Origin: JBEKCP01 sp050014815
GTDB taxonomy: Bacteria > Planctomycetota > Planctomycetia > Pirellulales > Thermoguttaceae
Length of the DNA stretch: 5,440 bases
Direction: 5' to 3'
Assembly: GCA_050014815.1 (NCBI GenBank)
Contig: JBEKCP010000427.1
Coordinates: forward strand, 1 to 5,440
A model generated the notes under the pieces. It was given only the letters and a program-made list of their open reading frames with translations, searched no databases and was not told the DNA's origin. A program made the position numbers and the translations under genes. Below, piece after piece: positions 1-5,440 of the stretch; positions within the stretch are counted from its first letter, which is position 1; each line of letters opens with the position of its first letter.

Positions 1-1898
1 AACCACTCGCCGTCGGGGAACTTCGTGCTGTCCCAGACGACGCCTTGCCCGGACGGCGTCGCGCCCGCCGGATTGACGCGGAGCCCCGACGTGCTGACGT
101 GCCAAAGGGGAGCCAAGGCGTCCTTGAGCGGGATGTCCAGGTGCAGGTCGCCGAGCGGACGATTGCCGCCGGAGGGTTCGAGCGTCAGTTCCACTTTCGT
201 GCAGCCGTCGCACTCGGTGGTACACCGCGAGCGCACGCTCACGGCGGGGTGCCGGGCCAGCCCTTCGTAGACGGCCGCCTGCGCCGCCGTCTTGGTGAAT
301 CGCCCTTGTCCCTTCAGCACGGTCCCGTCGGCCACCAAGGCGACGGGCGCCGCCAGCAGTTCCTTCATGCCGCCGGCCGAGACGTTGCCTTCAGCCCGCG
401 CCGATTGCCACAGCCCGAGCCCGTCGACGGAGTACTCTCGCGAGACCACGGCGATTTTCGCTCCCTCCACCTTGATCGGCTTGAAGGGGGGCAGCACCTC
501 GTCGGTGATGCCCAGCCGGTTGCCCTCCCACGGAAACCGCATCCGCTTGAAGGTCCGCACGAACGGCTCCTTGCAGCCGTCCAGCGCGACGGTGAGCCGG
601 TATTGGCCGTCGGGGAGTTCGCCGACGTCGAACTCCTTCGAGCCCGGCGGCTGCTCCCAGGCAATCGTTTGCTCCACAACCTTCTTGCCGTCGGGGCCGG
701 CGATCAGCACCTGGGCCTTGCGGCCGGCCTGCGCCAAGTCCTTCCCGAGTTCGCGGGGATCGACCTGCACACGGACCATGCGGTAGGAGGGGTAATAGGC
801 AAAGCGCACCGCCGCCTCGCGGTCGGGTCCGATCGCGTATTCCCACTTCCTCTGCGGAGCACGCGACCACCGGAGCGCATAGTGCAGGTACGTTGCCGCT
901 CCGTCGGGCGAAACGACATCGAGCACCAGGTCATGCTGGGCCGACTCGTGCAGACGCCCTGCCGGCACGTCGTAGGCGTACGCCGCGGCGCCGCCGGCCG
1001 GAAGGTCCACGAGCTTGTCGTCCTTCAACTCGGGCATGTCGGACGAGGTGATGCGGAGCGATACCTTGGCCTTGCGAGCCGCGCCCGGGTTGGCGATCCT
1101 GGCCCGCAATTGCAGTTCGCCGGCATGCACCTTCTCGCCCAGCGACGTGATCTGCACGGTCGGGGCGTCCTCGGTCAACTTGATGGCCGCGTAGCGGTAC
1201 CAGTCGATGAAGGCCCCGCGGACCGGAAACCAGGTGCTCTGGACCCACGGCGCTTTGTAGTTTCTCGCGATCAGCACGCCGAGGGTCTTGCCGACCGCCT
1301 GCCCCTCTTTCCAGCCAAGGTCGGCCAGCGGAAGACTGATCTCCGCAGTCCAGAGGTGCTTGGCATGGTCGACCGTGCTCTTGTAGTCCCAACGGCCGTT
1401 CCAGCCGGTGTCGGGGCCGGTCTTCGGATCGAAGCTGACATCGTAGATGCCGCCCTGGGCATTGCAGATCATCTGGTAGAACCGCAGGTCCCCCTTGCCT
1501 TCGGCCCGATGGTCCCGGTTCGGATCCAGCCAGATCTCCATGCACTCGTCGAAGATGTAGTTCTTGTCGCGGTCGGTCCCGGAGCTGTGGTCCTTACCGT
1601 CGGGCGGGTACTCACTGACGACCGCGATATACAGCCGATCGTGGGAGAAACCGAAATAGGCCGTTCCGGCACGCGCGTCGAGCGTGGCTGCGTCGAAGAT
1701 GGCCTGAAACCCGGTGGTCCGAACGGCGCCGTCCCACTCGCCCGGCTCGATGCGGCCGTCCACGGTCGGCGGCTTCTTGAAGCAGGCCACGGTGGCGACG
1801 CCGTAGGGTATGTCTTGCGGGTTCGGCGCCGCAGGGCACCGGTCCGTCAACAAACCGGAAGCGGCGAGCAGGATGCCGTAGGTCAACATGGATTTCAT
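1..1898 (-). CDS. Secreted CBM9-like / GH123 (DUF6067)-type carbohydrate-active protein, C-terminus cut off by window edge
   Basis: The frame is open from ATG 1898-1896 to the window edge, giving 632 codons without a stop. Residues 1-24 look like a signal peptide (MKSMLTYGILLAASG, then a CPAA cleavage region), so the product is probably exported. Residues 34-240 resemble a family 9 carbohydrate-binding module: the opening PPTVDGRIEPGEW, then FDECMEIWLDPNRD, then WTAEISLPLADLGW followed by GVLIARN. Residues 245-345 and 355-450 look like two Ig-like beta-sandwiches; the second ends in LPDGQYRLTVALDG. The segment RFPWEGNRLGITDEVLPPF (454-472) and the GLGLWQ that follows recall the region before the catalytic barrel of GH123/DUF6067-type proteins. 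That barrel would lie outside the window, so catalysis is unseen. The start overlaps the upstream stop as ATGA, and AAGGAA (1915-1910) lies 11 bases upstream, which suggests translational coupling. ATG 1889-1887 (residue 4) is an alternative start. The coding frame is certain; the family call is moderate and comes from memory of related proteins. Confidence 0.85.
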   Translation of the reverse strand, partial: MKSMLTYGILLAASGLLTDRCPAAPNPQDIPYGVATVACFKKPPTVDGRIEPGEWDGAVRTTGFQAIFDAATLDARAGTAYFGFSHDRLYIAVVSEYPPDGKDHSSGTDRDKNYIFDECMEIWLDPNRDHRAEGKGDLRFYQMICNAQGGIYDVSFDPKTGPDTGWNGRWDYKSTVDHAKHLWTAEISLPLADLGWKEGQAVGKTLGVLIARNYKAPWVQSTWFPVRGAFIDWYRYAAIKLTEDAPTVQITSLGEKVHAGELQLRARIANPGAARKAKVSLRITSSDMPELKDDKLVDLPAGGAAAYAYDVPAGRLHESAQHDLVLDVVSPDGAATYLHYALRWSRAPQRKWEYAIGPDREAAVRFAYYPSYRMVRVQVDPRELGKDLAQAGRKAQVLIAGPDGKKVVEQTIAWEQPPGSKEFDVGELPDGQYRLTVALDGCKEPFVRTFKRMRFPWEGNRLGITDEVLPPFKPIKVEGAKIAVVSREYSVDGLGLWQSARAEGNVSAGGMKELLAAPVALVADGTVLKGQGRFTKTAAQAAVYEGLARHPAVSVRSRCTTECDGCTKVELTLEPSGGNRPLGDLHLDIPLKDALAPLWHVSTSGLRVNPAGATPSGQGVVWDSTKFPDGEW

Positions 1899-2239
1899 GG
1901 CATGTTCCGTTCCTTGGCTGTGGCCTTGTCGGCAGACAACGCCGTTGTGAAGAACACGGCAGCCCACAGGCTTCGCGGCCCGACCTTCGTACGCACGGTC
2001 AGCCGGTAGTAGCTCGACGGCTCGACTGCGAACCTGGGGCTTTGCCAGCGCGGGCCGCGCGTCCTGATTTCACCCGCGGTCCACGCGGCCGCCCTGCCTA
2101 AGGCCGACGGCGGCTCCAGGGTCCACTGCGCTGCGAACGGATCCTCGCGGAAATCCCCGGCCAGTGGGACCTGGGCCTCGGATGCCCCAGCCATGGCACA
2201 TCCGGCAAGAAGGCCAAACGTCAAGACCCAACGGCACAT
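1895..2239 (-). CDS. Short lipoprotein-like ORF, probable truncated carbohydrate-binding protein
   Basis: This 114-residue ORF begins with a short export signal ending in a good lipobox, L11-A12-G13-C14, so the product is probably a lipid-anchored envelope protein. Signal peptidase I cleavage near ASEA (19-22) is the alternative. Residues 29-97 read like the first strands of a carbohydrate-binding beta-sandwich: DPFAAQWTLE, then RWQSPRFAVEPSSYYRLTVR, then LWAAVFF. In proteins of this style the domain normally continues for many more residues. Here it stops at F97 and is followed by 17 unrelated residues (TTALSADKATAKERNMP) and a stop. The break coincides with a 13-base palindrome at 1936-1948. 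The stop overlaps the start of the next gene as ATGA. AGGGAA (2256-2251) lies 11 bases before ATG 2239-2237, a weakly spaced ribosome binding site. It may be a decayed stub kept for coupling, a short functional lipoprotein, or an assembly artefact. The ORF is clear; its status as a working gene is uncertain. Confidence 0.6.
   Translation of the reverse strand: MCRWVLTFGLLAGCAMAGASEAQVPLAGDFREDPFAAQWTLEPPSALGRAAAWTAGEIRTRGPRWQSPRFAVEPSSYYRLTVRTKVGPRSLWAAVFFTTALSADKATAKERNMP
1936..1948. repeat. 13-base palindrome at the break in the lipoprotein ORF
   Basis: ACAACG and CGTTGT flank a single central base, forming a perfect inverted repeat. It starts at the codon where the lipoprotein ORF stops resembling a carbohydrate-binding domain, 38 bases before the next start codon. 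It could be a deletion junction, an operator, or chance. Confidence 0.45.
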
Positions 2240-2254
2240 GTGAATCGAACTTCC

Positions 2255-2410
2255 CTACCGTTTTTCGTGATTGTTCACGGGGTTCTTACTCTTGTCATGC
2301 CCGCCGGAACCCCACGGCAGCAGGCCGATGATCGTCATCTTGAACAGGGGGATCTGGCGTGTCAATCGCCCCCCGAGGAATCTTCCTGAATTCTTGTGCT
2401 TGGAGGGCAT
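2255..2410 (-). CDS. Candidate 51-residue small protein, unrecognised
   Basis: An ATG-initiated ORF (2410-2408) of 51 codons ends in TAG at 2257-2255, only 15 bases before the lipoprotein start. It begins MPSKHKNSGRFLGG, continues LTRQIPLFKMTIIGLLPWG, and ends in the polar tail HDKSKNPVNNHEKR. The product is basic, with a short hydrophobic middle (about residues 20-33) too short for a normal membrane span. From codon 17 there are 16 consecutive codons ending in G or C (CGC to TGG), and GC3 overall is about 76%, as expected for coding sequence here. No Shine-Dalgarno motif precedes the ATG, so the start could instead be the internal ATG at 2338-2336 (27 residues). The TAG overlaps the AGGGAA that serves the lipoprotein gene, an arrangement suiting coupled translation. 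Against it: the region also holds a promoter-like motif and small inverted repeats, so it may be an untranslated leader. I recognise no family. Confidence 0.4.
   Translation of the reverse strand: MPSKHKNSGRFLGGRLTRQIPLFKMTIIGLLPWGSGGHDKSKNPVNNHEKR
2279..2313. repeat. Inverted repeat with 7-bp arms upstream of the lipoprotein gene
   Basis: The arms GGGGTTC (2279-2285) and GAACCCC (2307-2313) are perfectly complementary across a 21-base loop. Two smaller inverted repeats flank it: GATGA/TCATC at 2327-2339 and CGTGA/TCACG at 2266-2279. No T-tract follows on either strand, so this is not a typical intrinsic terminator. A folded leader is possible, but arms this short arise by chance in GC-rich DNA. 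Confidence 0.3.
2337..2365 (-). promoter_or_regulatory. Weak promoter candidate before the lipoprotein gene
   Basis: A perfect -35 hexamer TTGACA (2365-2360) is followed after 17 bases by CAAGAT (2342-2337), a poor -10 matching TATAAT at three positions. It would start transcription near 2330, about 90 bases before the lipoprotein ATG. The -35 lies in the string TTGACACGCCA, which also occurs before the propeller gene. It falls inside the candidate small ORF, and the two readings are not easily both true for full-length translation from 2410. Confidence 0.3.
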
Positions 2411-2471
2411 GCAGTTGGTCTTGATTGGGCGGCCTGCGCTAGACGTTTGAGTTCACCTTTAGCACGTTGGG

Positions 2472-4253
2472 CTAGTTGACATTCGTTGCACTGATCCAGA
2501 ACGGCGAGCCGGGGAACTCCAGCACGCCGCCGCACTCGAACTCGGCCTTCCCGTCCGGCCCCATGCCGAACCTTGCGCCGCCCTGCGTGGCGAAGACGAG
2601 GATGCCGTAACGATAGTTCACGATTTTGCGTCCTGCAAAGTCGGCAACGGTCAGCAGCGACGTTTCAATGCCGTGGGTATCGGCGGCCTCGGCAAAGACA
2701 GGATCCTTGAGCCGCTGGTCTCGCAGCCGCCGGACGATTCGGGCCTCGCGATCGGAGTACTGGATCCAAGAGATCTCCCGGTCGCCCCGCGACACGGCCA
2801 GGACCGTATCGCGCGAGTACTTTTGATAGGCCAGACACGTCGGATTGCGACCAACCTGCACCTCGGCAACGCGCTCGATCTCCTCCGGCAAAGCCGGGGC
2901 CTCGGTCGCCAACCCGCCTACGGTGTACACGCCGACCTTCCCATCCTCCGAGGCGATCAGCGCCCGAGCCTTCGGTCCGCCGGACAGGCTGGCGATCACC
3001 GCCGTGGGGCGATCCACGTCCAGGATTTTGACGATCGGCGGCTTCCAGTGCGGCTCGACGTCGAAGGCGTACGGCCACTGTCGGGGCCCGGGGCCGGCAT
3101 CGCGGGTCTTCTGGTAGTTCTCCTCCGAAGTGAAATACATCTCGCGCACCTTCTGGAAGAGCGGCCGGAGGTCGAGCAGCGCGGCCTTGTTCTCATGCTT
3201 GCCGATCACGACGGCAAACCCTGCCCTGCTCCCGTACTGGGAGTTGGATCCCTTGCGGAACACGTCGCGATCGGCCTGCTTGGCCAGATCGTACTCGCGG
3301 AGCAGCCCGGCGTTGCCGTCCCGGCCGTTCATCCGGTTCCCCAGGTCATTGCCGACCGCGCACACGCCCGTCGGGAACTCGATCCCCGGCAGGTCAACGT
3401 AGCCCAGCAGTTTCAGGCCGGTCAACAGCGCGACGCTGGGCAACGACCACGCATGGTCGTCGTGCCATTCGTGAACAAAACGGGTCTTCTTCCCGTTCAC
3501 CTCGGGCGATAGCACGGCAACCTGCCCCACGTGCTTCTCAACGTCGCAAACTGTCACCAGAATGAATTCGTTCTTATTCGTAATCGAGATGGCCGTCGGC
3601 ACTTTGTTCGGCGGGAAGCGAAACGTCGGCTCCAGCCCGCGCGCGGTGACGGTGCCGGCCGCCGCCACCAATCCGGAGGAGAAGATGGCCAGCCCGTTGT
3701 TGGCCCAGTACCCCATGCCGCGGGCCATGGCGACGGGTGTGCCGACCTCGCCGTTGGGCACGGCCTGTTTCCATTTCTCTGCGGCGGGCTCCGGCCGGAA
3801 CCCGCCATGCCAGGGCGGCAACGGCGCTTCAGTGAAGCAGCCGTTGGACCATTCAATGATCGTCACGCGATCTAGCGGGAAGAAACCCTTGTCGGGCACG
3901 TAAAGGACTTGCCCTTGGGTACTGCTGAAATCGCCGGCTGCTTTGACCCAGGGCCCGCCGACCTGCCATTGCCGTTCGCCGGGGCCTTGCTTGGCCGGCA
4001 CCATCCAAATCTCGGGAAACTTTTCCGCCTGGCCGCTATGGTGATAGACAGCATAATCGGGCCCGAGACGCCGGCTCATGCCCGCCAGGCTGAAATCCTG
4101 GAGTTCGCGGAGTACGGCGGCCCGGTCGAATTTGCCGCGCGAGGCGTACGCGACGGGAGTCAGGTCTGCCGCATGGCACAAAGTCGCCAAGAGGAAAATC
4201 GTCAGACATATCCCGAGAACCACGCCTCGTTTCCAGATAGTGTCGCGCCTCAT
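2472..4253 (-). CDS. Exported beta-propeller-like protein of unknown function, 593 residues
   Basis: The ORF is complete, ATG 4253-4251 to TAG 2474-2472. Residues 1-28 form a clear signal peptide: charged MRRDTIWKR, hydrophobic GVVLGICLTIFLLATL, and a probable cleavage after CHA. The mature protein is therefore periplasmic or secreted. At least three stretches look like propeller blades, each opening with P-T and a beta-rich run: PTAISITNKNEFILVTVCD (219-237), PTAVIASLSGG (416-426, followed by ALIASEDGKVGVYTVGG), and NPTCLAYQKYSRDTVLAVSRG (470-490; only its start is quoted as a motif). The last resembles YVTN/WD40-like repeats. A conspicuous H261-x-x-H264-x-x-H267 within HEWHDDHAW could bind metal. 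Residues 295-320 (GVCAVGNDLGNRMNGRDGN) are rich in G, N and D, as in a loop or ligand site. No CxxCH heme motif and no catalytic signature is visible. GAGGAG lies 7 bases before the ATG, which fixes the start. The gene probably has its own promoter at 4343-4316 and is separated by more than 200 bases from both neighbours. The gene is certain; the propeller fold is an inference and the function unknown. Confidence 0.92.
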   Translation of the reverse strand: MRRDTIWKRGVVLGICLTIFLLATLCHAADLTPVAYASRGKFDRAAVLRELQDFSLAGMSRRLGPDYAVYHHSGQAEKFPEIWMVPAKQGPGERQWQVGGPWVKAAGDFSSTQGQVLYVPDKGFFPLDRVTIIEWSNGCFTEAPLPPWHGGFRPEPAAEKWKQAVPNGEVGTPVAMARGMGYWANNGLAIFSSGLVAAAGTVTARGLEPTFRFPPNKVPTAISITNKNEFILVTVCDVEKHVGQVAVLSPEVNGKKTRFVHEWHDDHAWSLPSVALLTGLKLLGYVDLPGIEFPTGVCAVGNDLGNRMNGRDGNAGLLREYDLAKQADRDVFRKGSNSQYGSRAGFAVVIGKHENKAALLDLRPLFQKVREMYFTSEENYQKTRDAGPGPRQWPYAFDVEPHWKPPIVKILDVDRPTAVIASLSGGPKARALIASEDGKVGVYTVGGLATEAPALPEEIERVAEVQVGRNPTCLAYQKYSRDTVLAVSRGDREISWIQYSDREARIVRRLRDQRLKDPVFAEAADTHGIETSLLTVADFAGRKIVNYRYGILVFATQGGARFGMGPDGKAEFECGGVLEFPGSPFWISATNVN

Positions 4254-4260
4254 AGGTCGT

Positions 4261-4266
4261 CTCCTC
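4261..4266 (-). promoter_or_regulatory. Ribosome binding site of the propeller gene
   Basis: GAGGAG on the minus strand lies 7 bases before ATG 4253. It is the best Shine-Dalgarno match before any start in the window and supports this ATG over downstream alternatives. Confidence 0.8.
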
Positions 4267-4315
4267 GCCAGTAATGCTCCGTTTGCAGCAACGCCCGGAA
4301 CTCGTCGCTTCCCTC

Positions 4316-4343
4316 AATTTAGCGGGTCGCCTTGGCGTGTCAA
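4316..4343 (-). promoter_or_regulatory. Sigma-70-type promoter candidate for the propeller gene
   Basis: TTGACA (4343-4338) is a perfect -35 hexamer. A 16-base spacer separates it from TAAATT (4321-4316), which matches TATAAT at four of six positions. Transcription would begin near 4309, leaving a leader of about 55 bases that includes the GAGGAG ribosome binding site. The position relative to the gene is as expected, and this is the best promoter match I found by eye. Confidence 0.6.
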
Positions 4344-4464
4344 GAATTGCTCCTTCGACGCCCGGCAGCCGATTCGCGTCCGCCCCACACTTTTCCAGCC
4401 ACAGCCGTCCGAGACCGCCATCTCGAATCCGAAGCATTTCGCGACTGCCTGCCTGCGGAGATGG

Positions 4465-4482
4465 GGCACGCCGCCGCGTGCC
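4465..4482. repeat. Perfect 7-bp hairpin, GGCACGC/GCGTGCC
   Basis: The arms at 4465-4471 and 4476-4482 pair perfectly around a 4-base loop and are almost entirely G and C. It lies between the FG-GAP gene and the propeller promoter and could slow or end transcription from upstream. No run of T follows on either strand, so an intrinsic terminator in the usual sense is not supported. Confidence 0.5.
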
Positions 4483-4684
4483 GGAAATGACCTTCGCTAA
4501 CAAGGAACTGCTGACATGAGTTTCCCGGCAAGCCGCATGGCTAGCGGCCCGCTGCGCGACTGGACCTGTGTGTTGCTGCGTTTCGTGGTGGTCTTCGTCA
4601 ACGCGCTTTCCGGTTTCTCTGCGGTCTTTCGTCACAGGGCCTTCTTTTCAGTCAAGGTCTGCCCCCGGTCCTTTTCCGGCTTCC

Positions 4685-5440
4685 TCACTTCTCTTCAAGG
4701 ATGACTCCAATCTCGATGTGCGCGGGTTTCAGCATCACCACCCGCTTCTGGTGTTCGGTTCCATCGGGGTCGCGCCACTTCAGCAGCAGGGGGCCCGGGC
4801 GGGTGCGTCCGAAGAATGCGGGCGTGGAGGCCGAAGCGATGCGCACCCCCACGCAATGCTCGCCCTCGTACGCGACGACGTTGACCGGTCCCGGCACGCC
4901 GCGCGGCAGGCCCACGGAGAGCGACGGCGAGGATTCCGACGGGAGTTTCGGGTGCAGTACGAGGACGTTGCCGCTTTTTGTCACCAGTGCCAGTTCCTGC
5001 ACGCCGTCGCCATTGAAGTCGCCGGCGGCGCCGGCCTGCTGGCCTTCCATGATCGCGTCGCGGTGCGGCAACGTCGTGTCGCGAAGGAGCATCTCCAGGG
5101 CAATCCCGAAACACTGGAAGCCGCGGTTGAAGAACGGGATCGGCGCGACGTAACCGTAGAAGAAGACCAGGTCTTCGCGGCCGTCGTTGTTCAGGTCGAT
5201 CGACGTGCCGCCGGCCACATCGGGTTTCGCTTCGTAAGAGATCTCTCCGGCCGCCGCGATGCCCGCGCGGAACCGCCCCTTGCCCGTGTTCCGAAAGATG
5301 CCCGGCCCCGAGTCCGCGGCGATGCAGATGTCCGGCAGGCCGTCGCCGTCGTAGTCGCCCAGGAAGGCCGCGCGCGGCACGCTCTGCGCCTCCCACGTAC
5401 ACGCGGCCACCGGTTCGACAAAGCCGCCGTCGGCGGTGCC
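4685..5440 (-). CDS. FG-GAP/VCBS-repeat protein, N-terminus cut off by window edge
   Basis: The frame is open from the right edge to TGA 4687-4685, giving 251 residues of the C-terminal part. The in-frame GTG at 5410 is unlikely to be the true start, because the frame continues upstream as GTADGGFVEPVAAC without a stop. Three Asp-rich calcium-binding-type loops typical of FG-GAP repeats are visible, numbered from the edge: DYDGDGLPD (29-37), DLNNDGRED (82-90) and DFNGDGVQE (141-149). Each is followed by a hydrophobic beta strand, and the spacing of about 53-59 residues fits one repeat per propeller blade. After the last repeat, about residues 185-251 form a separate beta-rich tail with VGVRIASASTPAFFG, then PLLLKWRDPDGTEHQ. 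This tail does not match the ASPIC/UnbV pattern as I know it. Proteins of this type are usually exported and act in surface binding or as integrin-like scaffolds; any export signal would lie outside the window. The repeat assignment is strong and the specific role unknown. Confidence 0.9.
   Translation of the reverse strand, partial: GTADGGFVEPVAACTWEAQSVPRAAFLGDYDGDGLPDICIAADSGPGIFRNTGKGRFRAGIAAAGEISYEAKPDVAGGTSIDLNNDGREDLVFFYGYVAPIPFFNRGFQCFGIALEMLLRDTTLPHRDAIMEGQQAGAAGDFNGDGVQELALVTKSGNVLVLHPKLPSESSPSLSVGLPRGVPGPVNVVAYEGEHCVGVRIASASTPAFFGRTRPGPLLLKWRDPDGTEHQKRVVMLKPAHIEIGVILEEK

Larger units (their letters stand above)
4254..4684. other. 431-base intergenic region between FG-GAP and propeller genes
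   Basis: No convincing gene lies here. From the propeller-gene side it holds the ribosome binding site, the promoter candidate, a 51-codon minus-strand ORF with no ribosome binding site (4469-4314), and the 7-bp hairpin at 4465-4482. Beyond about 4530 the sequence on the minus strand is purine-rich with GACGAAG and CACGAAA units. No hairpin with a T-tract follows the FG-GAP stop codon, so its terminator is not identifiable by eye. Confidence 0.6.

Noticed and set aside
1895..1960. Lipoprotein stub and CBM9-like gene as one gene split by a frameshift
   Set aside because: Shifting the frame after LWAAVFF does join the two frames without a stop, but the linker shows no domain continuation and the downstream gene has its own signal peptide. 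Two separate genes fit better.
45..2009. A 654-codon open frame on the plus strand
   Set aside because: It is codon-for-codon antisense to the CBM9-like gene. It stays open because that GC-rich gene lacks TTA, CTA and TCA codons. The minus-strand reading has a signal peptide and recognisable domains; this one has none.
2240..2471. tRNA, riboswitch or other RNA gene in the gap
   Set aside because: I saw no cloverleaf, T-loop motif or known riboswitch core; only short inverted repeats that could be chance.
2673..3512. A 279-codon open frame on the plus strand
   Set aside because: It is in antisense register with the propeller gene and open for the same codon-usage reason. The peptide has no domain or signal.
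4465..4482. Intrinsic terminator for the FG-GAP gene
   Set aside because: The hairpin is perfect, but no T-tract follows on the minus strand and it lies about 200 bases from the stop codon.
4036..4635. A 199-codon minus-strand frame running from the gap into the propeller gene
   Set aside because: It overlaps the well-supported start and signal peptide of the propeller gene in another frame. Its peptide is Arg-rich and low in hydrophobic residues, as is typical of a shadow frame.
4516..4704. A 62-codon plus-strand ORF with AAGGAA 8 bases before its ATG and a hydrophobic stretch
   Set aside because: The ribosome binding site is decent, but the segment looks like repeat-type intergenic sequence and the ORF runs into the end of the FG-GAP gene. 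I recognise no family, so it is kept only as a repeat question.

Overview
The window is GC-rich and every gene I can support lies on the minus strand. Transcription therefore runs from high to low coordinates. The organism looks like a heterotrophic Planctomycetota-type bacterium, or a relative such as Verrucomicrobiota, Lentisphaerota or Hydrogenedentota. The reasons are a run of exported carbohydrate-binding and FG-GAP-type proteins, large multi-domain secreted enzymes, and wide intergenic gaps with repeat-like sequence. This placement is inferred from gene style and is not proven by any marker gene.

Layout in transcription order: (1) 5440-4685, the C-terminal part of an FG-GAP/VCBS-repeat protein whose start lies outside the window. 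(2) 4684-4254, a 431-base gap with a perfect 7-bp hairpin, repeat-like sequence next to the FG-GAP gene, and a good sigma-70-type promoter. (3) 4253-2472, a complete 593-residue exported protein with beta-propeller-like repeats and no recognised function, preceded by a strong ribosome binding site. (4) 2471-2240, a gap that is not empty: it holds a candidate 51-residue small protein (2410-2255) ending 15 bases before the next gene. (5) 2239-1895, a 114-residue lipoprotein-like ORF that looks like the N-terminal stub of a carbohydrate-binding protein. (6) 1898-1, overlapping the previous ORF by ATGA, a large secreted protein with a CBM9-like domain followed by beta-sandwich domains of the kind found in front of GH123/DUF6067-type glycoside hydrolases. 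It runs off the left edge.

Working model (inference): items 5 and 6, possibly with the small ORF, form a translationally coupled unit for binding and processing polysaccharide outside the cytoplasm. The propeller and FG-GAP proteins are separately transcribed exported proteins of unknown role. The two gaps share an 11-base string containing a perfect TTGACA, which may mark a common promoter type. I saw no tRNA, rRNA, CRISPR array, intact insertion sequence, or hairpin with a T-tract.

I found no convincing new multi-gene system. The points most worth checking are the hidden small ORF, the abrupt truncation of the lipoprotein at a 13-base palindrome, and the unassigned propeller protein with its HxxHxxH motif.
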